DNA of 64,000 nucleotides from Montifringilla adamsi (Eukaryota; Chordata; Aves; Passeriformes; Passeridae), in the NCBI GenBank assembly GCA_017590115.1, contig JAGGNK010013558.1, positions 9,475,752-9,539,751 on the forward strand. Reading direction: 5' to 3'. The translations under genes were made by a program, and so were the position numbers. The notes beneath the pieces are model-generated. The model was not told where the DNA came from, did not search any database, and worked only from the letters and a program-made list of their open reading frames with translations. Shown one piece after another: positions 13,601 to 20,920 of the stretch. Each line of letters starts with the position of its first letter. Position 1 is the first letter of the stretch.

Positions 13601-13938
13601 GGGGTTATCACAAAAATTCTTCACAGAGGCACTCAATATCTGCCCTTCCTAAAAACTTGAACTCACCAAATGGTGTTTTGTTATCCAGACAGCCAAGTAT
13701 TAATCGTGGGGGGTACATGGCTCCCACGGCAGGCACTAAGATGGACTACATGCAAGGGACGCCTGTCAGCGTTCACCTCCAGCCTTCCTTGTCCAGGCAA
13801 AGCAGCTACACGAGCAATGGCACCCTGCCTCGCACAGGAATAAAGAGGACACCCTCCCTAAAACCTGACGTGCCACCAAAACCCTCATTCGTCCCTCAGA
13901 CGACGCCAGTCAGACCACTGAACAAATACAGCTACTAG
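1544..13938 (+). CDS. SEMA6D: Semaphorin-6D, 18 coding exons (whole coding span)
   Basis: SEMA6D is a single-pass membrane semaphorin that signals through plexin-A receptors in axon guidance, heart development and immune cells; its tail also mediates reverse signalling (family knowledge). The 18 exons join with GT-AG introns and unbroken phase into 1088 residues, or 1078 with the shorter exon 15, against about 1073 recalled for human. Signal peptide about 1-20, sema domain about 27-512, PSI domain from about 514 (motif DPYCGW), variable stalk about 550-668, membrane helix about 672-694, then a Ser/Pro-rich tail ending NKYSY. N-glycosylation sequons lie at Asn51, 283, 435 and 461. The ATG at 1544 opens a clear signal peptide. 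No in-frame stop lies between the exon's acceptor and this ATG, so the start rests on homology. No frameshift or premature stop was seen. Confidence 0.97.
2049..2160 (+). CDS. SEMA6D: SEMA6D coding exon 2 (start of sema domain)
   Basis: Acceptor TTGCAG ends at 2048 and donor GTAATT starts at 2161. It codes residues 37-74, including the [10 protein letters not shown] segment with sequon Asn51 and the first sema beta strands ([13 protein letters not shown]). Nearly identical to the remembered human protein. Confidence 0.95.
2762..2822 (+). CDS. SEMA6D: SEMA6D coding exon 3
   Basis: A 61-bp sema exon between CAG (2761) and GTGAGT (2823). It codes residues 74-94 ([17 protein letters not shown]...) and ends in phase 0. 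Confidence 0.95.
2931..2993 (+). CDS. SEMA6D: SEMA6D coding exon 4
   Basis: A 63-bp exon coding residues 95-115 ([20 protein letters not shown]...). Acceptor TTAACAG ends at 2930 and donor GTAAGT starts at 2994. Flanking introns are only 108 and 86 bp. Confidence 0.95.
3080..3181 (+). CDS. SEMA6D: SEMA6D coding exon 5
   Basis: A 102-bp exon coding residues 116-149, including the semaphorin signature region ECHNFIKVF and [13 protein letters not shown] with its paired cysteines. Acceptor TTTCAG at 3079, donor GTAAGA at 3182. Confidence 0.96.
3402..3492 (+). CDS. SEMA6D: SEMA6D coding exon 6
   Basis: A 91-bp exon coding residues 150-180 ([19 protein letters not shown]...). Acceptor TCTCTAG ends at 3401, donor GTAAGA starts at 3493; phase 1. 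Confidence 0.96.
3770..3889 (+). CDS. SEMA6D: SEMA6D coding exon 7
   Basis: A 120-bp exon coding residues 180-220 ([20 protein letters not shown]...). Acceptor TTTTAG at 3769, donor GTAATT at 3890. The following 449-bp intron holds only a short A run near 4037. Confidence 0.96.
4339..4427 (+). CDS. SEMA6D: SEMA6D coding exon 8
   Basis: An 89-bp exon coding residues 220-249 ([20 protein letters not shown]...). Acceptor CTTACAG ends at 4338, donor GTCAGT starts at 4428; phase 0. Confidence 0.96.
5183..5400 (+). CDS. SEMA6D: SEMA6D coding exon 9
   Basis: A 218-bp exon coding residues 250-322, with RICKNDMGG, sequon Asn283 in LNCSVPG, and the [10 protein letters not shown] strand. The acceptor has a long T-rich tract. 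The preceding intron (4428-5182) has nothing recognisable. Confidence 0.96.
5509..5640 (+). CDS. SEMA6D: SEMA6D coding exon 10
   Basis: A 132-bp exon coding residues 322-366 ([20 protein letters not shown]...), the conserved CAFSM.DI motif of semaphorins. Acceptor TTCACAG at 5508, donor GTAAAA at 5641; phase 2. Confidence 0.96.
5837..5992 (+). CDS. SEMA6D: SEMA6D coding exon 11
   Basis: A 156-bp exon coding residues 366-418 ([17 protein letters not shown]...[11 protein letters not shown]). Donor GTATGA starts at 5993. The remembered human protein runs directly from KTRVR to YRLTA, which fixes this boundary even though the reading frame stays open past it. Confidence 0.93.
5993..6073 (+). other. 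SEMA6D: 81-bp in-frame, stop-free SEMA6D intron 11
   Basis: The sequence starts GTATGA and ends CTTGCTAG, with a branch-point-like TTAATGA and a pyrimidine-rich end. It is an ultrashort intron by homology to mammalian SEMA6D. Its length is a multiple of three and it has no stop in frame, so retention would add 27 residues with a basic patch (VKRKTK) inside the sema domain. Confidence 0.85.
6074..6247 (+). CDS. SEMA6D: SEMA6D coding exon 12
   Basis: A 174-bp exon coding residues 418-476: [10 protein letters not shown], sequons Asn435 (NYT) and Asn461 (NDS), and [10 protein letters not shown]. Donor GTAAGT starts at 6248. Reading through it gives Lys476 and then TAA at 6249-6251. Confidence 0.96.
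6896..6901 (+). terminator. SEMA6D: Candidate intronic poly(A) signal for a short SEMA6D isoform
   Basis: An AATAAA hexamer lies in intron 12, about 645 bp after the read-through stop codon, with a T/G-rich stretch about 50 nt downstream. It could end a transcript coding a 476-residue protein with no membrane helix. The T/G-rich stretch is also the exon-13 pyrimidine tract, so the poly(A) reading is inference. Confidence 0.35.
6966..7106 (+). CDS. SEMA6D: SEMA6D coding exon 13 (end of sema, start of PSI)
   Basis: A 141-bp exon coding residues 476-523. It closes the sema propeller ([20 protein letters not shown]) and opens the PSI domain (CERHGSCKK). Acceptor GACCAG at 6965, donor GTACGG at 7107. 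Confidence 0.95.
7208..7285 (+). CDS. SEMA6D: SEMA6D coding exon 14 (PSI domain)
   Basis: A 78-bp exon coding residues 523-549 ([19 protein letters not shown]...), the diagnostic PSI cysteine pattern. Acceptor TTGCAAG at 7207, donor GTAAGT at 7286; phase 2. Confidence 0.95.
8027..8042 (+). repeat. A16 homopolymer in SEMA6D intron 14
   Basis: Sixteen consecutive A residues, 37 bp upstream of the distal acceptor of exon 15. It is prone to length variation. The rest of the 794-bp intron (7286-8079) shows nothing recognisable. Confidence 0.95.
8080..8171 (+). CDS. SEMA6D: SEMA6D coding exon 15, two alternative acceptors
   Basis: Donor GTAAGG at 8172. The long form starts at 8080 after TTGCAG. 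The short form starts at 8110 after ACCACAG. Both enter the same frame and end with [18 protein letters not shown]. The long form adds ten residues ([10 protein letters not shown]), equivalent in place to a longer optional segment I recall in human isoforms that also ends NHS. The proximal acceptor has a strong pyrimidine tract formed by the optional coding sequence itself. Confidence 0.85.
8515..8571 (+). CDS. SEMA6D: SEMA6D coding exon 16 (57-bp cassette in the stalk)
   Basis: Acceptor TTTTAG at 8514, donor GTTAGT at 8572. It codes the Thr-rich stalk [20 protein letters not shown] length of 57 bp with phase 1 at both ends allows skipping without a frameshift. Confidence 0.92.
8572..10378 (+). 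other. SEMA6D: SEMA6D intron 16
   Basis: A 1.8-kb intron between two optional stalk exons. It is T-rich at the 5' end. I saw no further exon with a plausible reading frame and no transposon. Confidence 0.85.
10379..10546 (+). CDS. SEMA6D: SEMA6D coding exon 17 (168-bp cassette in the stalk)
   Basis: Acceptor CCACAG at 10378, donor GTAAGG at 10547. It codes [19 protein letters not shown]...[18 protein letters not shown], matching the longest human stalk isoform as remembered. It is symmetric in phase, so skipping joins exon 16 to exon 18 in frame (PTS to GVRWEV). Confidence 0.94.
10547..12634 (+). other. SEMA6D: SEMA6D intron 17
   Basis: A 2.1-kb AT-rich intron before the last exon. An AT-only inverted segment lies near 12440-12460, and there is a small ATGAAATGT duplication at 12577-12597 just before the acceptor. 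No exon or transposon is recognisable. Confidence 0.85.
12635..13938 (+). CDS. SEMA6D: SEMA6D terminal coding exon 18 (membrane helix and tail)
   Basis: Acceptor TTTTGCAG ends at 12634; stop TAG at 13936-13938. It codes residues 655-1088: juxtamembrane [14 protein letters not shown], membrane helix about 672-694 ([17 protein letters not shown]), then a cytoplasmic tail of about 390 residues. The tail has proline-rich stretches ([20 protein letters not shown]), matching the reported Abl and Ena/VASP-type signalling of class 6 semaphorins, and many Ser/Thr sites. Relative to the human protein as remembered it has three extra residues (LKS) before PQFFP. Confidence 0.97.
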
Positions 13939-14130
13939 GACATGTCTGTGCTAAAATAAGTGGGGCACTGACCTGTACAGGTTGTGAAATGATGTTGTGG
14001 TAGACACATGAGGCAGAGACTTGCTTGTTACTAAGGAGAACAAAGTGGCCAAAGAAACTGTCTTTACTTGAGCAACATCTGTGTCTAGCCACATGTAGCT
14101 GTAGCGAGACTTGGTGTACTTGCTACAAGC

Positions 14131-14182
14131 AAACACAAAAAAGAAAAAAAAAACCAACAAAAAAACAAAAAAAAAAACAAAG
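14131..14182 (+). repeat. A-rich low-complexity stretch in 3' UTR
   Basis: Runs of A broken by single C and G residues, about 200 bp after the stop codon. It may be a decayed poly(A) insertion or an internal priming site for oligo(dT) cDNA. Confidence 0.9.
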
Positions 14183-14544
14183 GAAAGTGCTGGTCATTAC
14201 ATTTCTTTTGTTTGGAGCTAAGGAGACATGTAGCACAATGGGGTGGGGGCTACGTTACTGTTCTAAATAGCTAAACAACAGTTGTTGGGAAAAAATCAGT
14301 AAGCAAATACTTGAAAAATGGGTTCCATTTTAGACTGCCATTAAGTGTGGTCATTCCCATTAAATGTGAACATTTTACTATGTATGCATTCACCTTGCCT
14401 CTTGCACAAATGTCAGAAAATGGTAATGTCTCAATGAATAGCTGGGTTAATAATCAATTTGCTGGAATTAAGTCTCTGGCCCAATTGTAGCATTATTTTT
14501 TTCTCTCCATGTGTGTGGCATTTTGTTTTTGCCACAGATAAAGC

Positions 14545-14572
14545 TGTGCGTGTGTGTGGATGTGTGTGTGTA
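14545..14572 (+). repeat. Imperfect (GT)n in 3' UTR
   Basis: Alternating TG interrupted by CG and GA. It is a microsatellite and a potential CELF/TDP-43-type binding tract in the RNA. Confidence 0.85.
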
Positions 14573-15043
14573 CTGTACACACTAGGATGTACTTAGATTC
14601 CCATTGCATCTTTTATGCTATGGAATTGTTTACATTGAGCATGACTGAACAAACAGATGACTCTGCCTTCTGCAGCCCGCTGGGCTCAGCTGGAGCCAGC
14701 TACGGATGAACTGCGCATCTCTGACAGCCTTCTGAGGGGAACGCCTGGATGAAAGAGTCACCCAGTCAAAGAGTGCAGATATGGTTAATTCCTCAGAACT
14801 CTGGTATGCTGCTATTGATTCAGAGCTGTGCATTTCAAATCTAGTGTTTTGGGCTGGAACAGGGGAGTTTTACTGTGTTTCCACAGTGCCTCCATCCAAA
14901 ACCTGGCCACTGTGAACTTGAGCCCCTGTACTTCTCACTGAGGGCAGCTAATAGTCAGTTCACTTGGCAAACGCCTGTGTAACTGGAGAAGGTCACGTTT
15001 TTGTTGCATTTAATAACGCCCTATACGCTGATAGACTCTTGTC

Positions 15044-15049
15044 AATAAA
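15044..15049 (+). terminator. SEMA6D: Alternative poly(A) signal
   Basis: AATAAA about 1.1 kb into the 3' UTR, followed by an A-rich stretch. Use would remove the miR-124 and Pumilio motifs. Confidence 0.4.
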
Positions 15050-16133
15050 AAAGGAGAAACATTAATTGGCCTGGCAGAAGCAGTCTGTGAAAACTCAACA
15101 GTAGTGCAATCAATTTGTTTTTGTTGTGTAAAGTAAGGTTTGTTTTTTTCCAAAGTCATGCAGGTAATGACAATATTCTGTAAATATTATGTGTGAGTTT
15201 ACCTGAATCTGTGCATTTTGTGCCTTATTCATGCAAATGATAAAAGTACTAAAAAAAAAATTAAATCTGTCAAGTGTTCTCACTATAGCACATATCTCCC
15301 GAGTGCCAGTTGTAAAACCTCTCAACAGCACCCAAAAAAAAAAAAAAAGATAAAACGCAAGAATAATTAATGGTAACTAAAGGCAGCCTACAATCCAAGA
15401 AGACAGCAGCATTAAATCACCTTACCATGATAAACATTCCACTCCAGCTCTCTGAAGGATCAAACAGTTATAATGTGAAATCAAATGAGGTTTCTAGGGT
15501 AATGGAACACCTGCTAAAGTTGTGTAAGCTATTTAGTAGGGTTTACAGTATCCACTTGCAGCTGATGTTCAACACAGATGGCTATTTTAGCTTGCAAACT
15601 ACACACTACCACATTGTTTATTGAACATAACTATAGAAATAACCATGGCAGAGGAATATTCATGAATTAGTGGGACAAATAACTGCAACGGGTTTCAGAG
15701 ACGGTGGAGATTTATATTATGTGTTCAAAGGGGAGAAAAGGTTAGTCACTAAAAACTGGATCTCTGTTACAGAACAAAGAATAAAGGATAGAAGTAGTCA
15801 TTTTTTTTCTTGTAAGGCTGTAAGGGACATTTATTTCCTGAGACCTCTGGATCCAAAAATCAATGATCTTCCTTCCTAAACACTTCTGTCTTGCAACTAA
15901 AACACTACAGATTAATAACTATTAAAATGTACTCAGTTGTCAGAAGACACAAACTGATCCGAATTCTCTTTACAAATATTAATACAGACTTGTGTGACCC
16001 GGAAGATAAATGTATGTGAACCCTGATAACCTCCTGTAACATTGTGCTGCCTTGTAGATGGTAATGTGAGTTCTCTCGGTATTTATGTTGAAATTTCTAA
16101 CATTCAACCTAGTCCTTATTCTGTTAATTTAAT

Positions 16134-16139
16134 AATAAA
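16134..16139 (+). terminator. SEMA6D: Alternative poly(A) signal
   Basis: AATAAA within AATAATAAAA, followed by TTTGTGC and GGTAA sequence. It lies about 200 bp before the distal signal. Confidence 0.5.
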
Positions 16140-16335
16140 AGATGCTTTATCCATTTGTGCAAAGGTAAACGCAGATTGTATCTTTTTTAATGGTACGGCA
16201 TAAAAAAAGTAACCCTTAAATGAAGCTGCTCTATTACTATAGAGTACTTTAACATGTATAGATATCTTGTAAACTTGTATTGTGGATGTGTAAATAATAC
16301 GTTCTTTGGGTTTTTAACACCGCATGTAAAGTCAA

Positions 16336-16341
16336 AATAAA
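16336..16341 (+). terminator. SEMA6D: Distal poly(A) signal of SEMA6D
   Basis: AATAAA in AAAATAAAAT, with a GAGTGTGTAATT downstream GU-rich element about 15 nt later. Sequence composition changes sharply just beyond, so this is the most likely main 3' end. Confidence 0.7.
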
Positions 16342-16384
16342 ATATTCCCATGTACTGAGTGTGTAATTCATTATTGGTGCAGAT

Positions 16385-16560
16385 GCGTTGTGGATTACTC
16401 TGTTTGCCTGCAGCAGCTCTGCGAGGAGGGCGCGGAGCCCTCGGCCGCTCCCTGGCCTGTGGGACTTGAGGAGGTTGGGTGACACACCAGGGTCCTGTGT
16501 GTCCTCTTCAGCCACCGAGCTGTGTCCCTGGGGCAGTCTGGTAAATACGAAATACAGAGG
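16385..16560. other. Small GC/CpG-rich patch beyond the SEMA6D 3' end
   Basis: About eight CpGs in 175 bp (GCGAGGAGGGCGCGG and following) in otherwise CpG-poor DNA. No promoter element, gene or clean CTCF consensus could be identified. Confidence 0.6.
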
Positions 16561-19500
16561 TAAATACAAAAATCAGAGTAAGCAGCATGTGGTGGCAGAG
16601 CTCAGTCCAGAGTCAGGGCTGCCCACACAACACCAACACCATGCGCTGAAGTTGATCCTTGGAGCTCCATCCAGGTGTCAACTGGCCTCTTGTTCCTGCA
16701 AACCTTTCTTATCAAGGTCAAAAAAATACCAATTTTGTGCAAATACAGTACAGTTTTGAAAGAAGGTAGTGTGTTCCTTCTACAATGTGGATTACAAAAG
16801 ACAGCTAATTCCTGGCCAAATTAACTGCTGACTCACATAGCAGGACATTCCTAAATACTTATTAATGCATAATAATTGAAACTCACATTTCAGGCAGACA
16901 GTTAAAGCCCAACAGAAAAATAGGTGCTGTATATTTAGTATGTGCCAACATCCCAGACAATTTTAAAATAAGGTAATTTAGCATCAGAAAACAAATATAA
17001 CATTCTTTTAATTAAAAGTTGATTTTAGATAGTGGATAAAAATGGTTTTGTACAAGATTATGCTGTCAAGGTATTAATCATTTGAAATTTCTGTGCATGT
17101 TATAACACTACAATGGCACCTAGTTGTATCTTGCAAAAAAATTCTGAAGGAAAAAGAAATACAGTGCTTAAAAAGTTCCAAAGCTATAATGGCTCAATAT
17201 ATATATTCTAGTACCAAAGAAAATTTCTATTTTTTTTTATTAATATGGGGTTTTCTTCATTGGATGTCTTCATATATAAAATGTAGCATCAAACACATAC
17301 AGCTCTCACAACATGCTGCTTTCCCACTATAAAATTAACTATGCCTTTGACACCAGTGTCAGCCAGTGTGGCTAAAGGCCTTCCCTCTGGAGGGGCTGGA
17401 CCTACCTGAGTCATCTTCAGCCAGGCTTTAAAGGTCACCATGAGAAAATTACAAGTAGCTGTTTTAGTGATGTGTAAATGTGCATCCGCAGCACAAATCC
17501 TGGGATGTTTTTTGTTCAGAAAATGTCTCTATTTTATCTAAAATGTGTCAAGTGACCATTTTCTGGGCTTCCATGGTTTGGTCTGTATTGAACCAGCCTT
17601 CCCTTAACCAGTGATGTGGTGGCTGGATAAGCGTAGCCAGACCATCATCTGCCAGCCTGCTCTGTTGGGCTACGTGGTGCATGCAAACACCACAGAAATA
17701 CGTGCAAATAAATACTAAGAATTTGTTAGAAAAATAAGTACAAGAAAACTCTCCCTTTACTAACAGAGGTGACTTGTATCCAATGACAGTGCCAAAGCAG
17801 CCACTTCCAGCAGCCCCATTCTGAAAAGGAACTTCAGCAATAAGAAAAAGCTTAGCAAGAATACAGGGTTTTTCTCCTCCCATGAATTCCTGGGTCAGCC
17901 AGTTGGTTTTTAGCATCCTAAGGTCTCTCTTGAACAACAATCCAAAGCCACAGGTGATAAGGGAGCACATGAAGGGTGCTTGGTGTGCCGGGGCTCACCC
18001 CAGCAAGGGGAGGTCCAGCACTGTGGGATGTGGGGCAGGGCAGCTCGGACACAGGAGGGAAGAGGAGAGGCTCCTGCTCAGCTCTGGCGTGCTTTGGGTG
18101 TTGTAGAAAAAAAATAGTTTTGAGCAGAACACAGACAAAACACCAAAGGGCTGCAGGCCTGTGCTAGTGAGATGATTGCAAGAAAACCAATTTGTAAAGC
18201 TGTGAGTAGTTATCTCTATGACTGCACCGCCAGAACAAACCTATGGCCTTTTAAATTGGGGTCTTAAAGTAATCACAGTAGTTAGAAAAATCAGGATGCC
18301 TCTGTCTTAGTGCTGTCTTGCTAATGACTCACTCTGTGACCCTGGGAAGATTATGCAGGGTTTATGCTACTGCATAATGGCTCCACAGAATGCAGTGGGT
18401 TTAGTGCAGCTGGTGTGTTCTGTACTGTTTCCTTCTTAATGCTTCCTTCTCTCTCTCTGATTCTGAGCACTAGCAAGGACATCTTGCAGGTAAATAAAGG
18501 GAAAGAGAAATACCTTCCCATCTGGGAAAGGTTAGTATTTGCAGGAGTAAGGAAGAGTTGGTTGGTATTTCCCCAGGTGCCTATTAATTTCATGGCATGG
18601 AAAAATATTTTTTAAAAATTGATCACGACAAAATACCTCATAAATGCAGCATCTGGACTTCAGCTGGGATGTGCAAGCTTTTCATATAAAAAGTACTACC
18701 AGGAGACCAACATACCAAGACTGCATTTGTTGTTCAAATGTCATCATATCACAGTATGAAAGAGCAAGAAAGCAAAGGATTTGGGAGAAAAAAACCCCAC
18801 ATTAAATATTTAATTAGATTCAACTTTGCTCAGAGAAGTAGACATTCTCGCCTTTTTATTCAACCCTGCTAAAATTCAGCTGGTGTGAGGGCCTGACTCT
18901 GGTCCAGCCATTGCTGTCTGCTTGCAAACATTTTCATTGGCATATTGCATTGGCCTGACACACATCTGAAATTATAATCTGTCCTGAACTCTCAACTGAG
19001 AAACTGTTTCTACTCTGCCTGAAATGAAATTTATTGGAAACTCTGATTTTATTAGTGCATTCTGAATTCATCTGAGGGCCTGATTTATGGTGTCCTCACT
19101 TGCTTTTCTCCTACAGTCACTAATAACTTTTCTGAGCTCTTCTCATTAAAATTGTAACTAGATCCCAGCCTGTGTCCTACAGTGAAGGCTGCTGACCAGA
19201 GCAGAGTGTTAGAGGGTCTCCATGTTTAGGTAAGGATTGAGAATTCGTTGGGGTGCAATGGTGGCACTGCATCCTCCCTACCAGACTGGTGCCTCTGCCC
19301 TTCATGGCAGCCAGAAAGAGTGTTGCTTGAGCTCCTCTAATGCTTTAAGGGTAGGGGAGGTGAAGAAAATCGACTACATAGACAAGCTGTCCTGATCATT
19401 TTCAGCAATGACCCCCATTTATCAACATAAAAGGAATTTTATGACAGAAAAACTTAATGGCCGAAAAAATAAATCCCAGCCCTCCCAAACCGACCTGCAC

Positions 19501-20812
19501 ACATCTTGCTGTCCTTGTTTTGAGAATGAGAAGTTCTTTTCCAGGGCAGAGTCTCACTGAACTACACAAAAATGAGCAAAGAATACCAGTTCTCCATGAA
19601 GGCCCTGCTGCAGGATCATACCTGGCTGTAATAGCTGTTTTGTAACTTTTTCCAGTAGCTGACCTTAGCCATTGGCAGAGGCAGTCCATGAGCTCAGTGG
19701 TTTGCTTCTGCAGCTGTATTGACAGCCTCTAACATATGTCTGTTCCTGCACAGAAATGGACAGCTGCCTAGTAAGAGAAGAAAGGTGGCAACTGGCTTTT
19801 AATTTGGGTCGCTTCAAGCTCAGGGTTTTTTCTAAAATATTTGATTTACAGTACTGGCCTCACATAAGGAAAAATAATCAGAAGCAGATAAGAGCAGATG
19901 AATCATAAAAACAATGCATAAGCTAGCTGCACCTTCCTTTTCTGTGCACTGAATATCCACGTGATTACTCTGATTTCCTCAGGAATACATGTTGGTCAAT
20001 TAACAGCCTTTGGGGTTTTTTTGTTAGAGACTAATGGCAAATTTTTATGATCAGGCCGTGCTGTATAACTATGAATGGCCATTAGTCACAGGTTATTGTG
20101 ACTGGCCAACAATTAGGTGAGAGAGAAACACTTCCAATATTAATGTGGCGTGTGAGAATTGATTTCTGTGAAAGCTTGTGCATGCAGCTCTAACATTCAG
20201 TCTCTGTCACTGCTGCTGGGGTGAAATACTGCCTCCATGGAGGGAGATGGCAGAGCTGCATGGGCCAGGCCTTCACCCTCACTCACTCAGACGTCCCCAG
20301 AAAGCAAATGTTAAGGAGGTGTGAGCAAGGCCAAAGCAAAATGGGATGCACATCTGCAGGAGAGCATTTGCAGACCCCAACATCATCTCTGGCCACAAGT
20401 GTTTGATAGGGATCAAGGCTTAAAGGGTAAAAAAAAAATGTCTCTGTAGGAATTACAGAGCTTTTTCTGGTTGTTGGAGAGTTTTCCAGCAGGTGCTGTC
20501 AAGGGAACTGAACAGTCTTGCTTGGGCCAGCTGACATTTTGTGTGTGGAGTCCTCTTGCCATCCCTGGACCACAGTGTGTGTGGCTGCAAGTCTGCTCTT
20601 AAGTTCGCTAGCAAATCCCATCAAATATTGGACTCAACTGGGACATAAGGTGCTAAATGCTGAGCTCCCAGGCACAAGAGAAAAACAAGGTGAAAGTACT
20701 CAGAGAGCTCATTGAGACTGCTGGGAGGGCATTTCTGGTGCTAACAGAAGCAGAAGAAGGTGTCTTGAGTTTGTTTCACTTCTACTGGTAAGTCAGGCAC
20801 ATCTAAATATCA
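16561..20812. other. Intergenic sequence, nothing recognised
   Basis: AT-rich DNA with no exon, transposon or long repeat that I can identify. There is a short TC run near 18449-18459. The small open frames lack splice or homology support. Confidence 0.7.
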
Positions 20813-20813
20813 A

Positions 20814-20920
20814 AATCACAAGATCACAGAATGATTGAGGTTGGATTGGACCTCTGAGATCATCTGTTTCAAGCCCCTCTGCTTAAGCAGGGCCACCAGG
20901 AGCTACTCAAGAATTCAGGA
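20814..20920 (-). mobile_element. CR1 LINE fragment (3' end)
   Basis: The + strand reads ATCACAGAATGATTGAGGTT, then GGACCTCTGAGATCATCTG, AAGCCCCTCTGCTTAAGCAG and GGCCACC. This is the reverse complement of a CR1 3' end, whose hallmark is ATTCTRTG repeats, so the element points to the - strand. It is only about 100 bp and diverged, consistent with an old 5'-truncated insertion. Confidence 0.85.

Larger units (their letters stand above)
13939..16360 (+). other. SEMA6D: SEMA6D 3' untranslated region
   Basis: About 2.4 kb between the stop codon and the last poly(A) signal. It contains an A-rich stretch (14131-14182), a GT-rich stretch (14545-14572), A runs at 15251 and 15334, two Pumilio-type TGTAAATA motifs (15179 and 16289), an 8-mer match to the miR-124 seed (GTGCCTTA, 15220-15227) and one to miR-1/206 (ACATTCCA, 15434-15441). 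Alternative AATAAA signals at 15044, 15780 and 16134 could give shorter ends. Confidence 0.85.

Noticed and set aside
15232..15239. ATGCAAAT octamer in the 3' UTR
   Set aside because: An 8-mer is expected about twice on both strands of 64 kb, and there is no supporting motif cluster.
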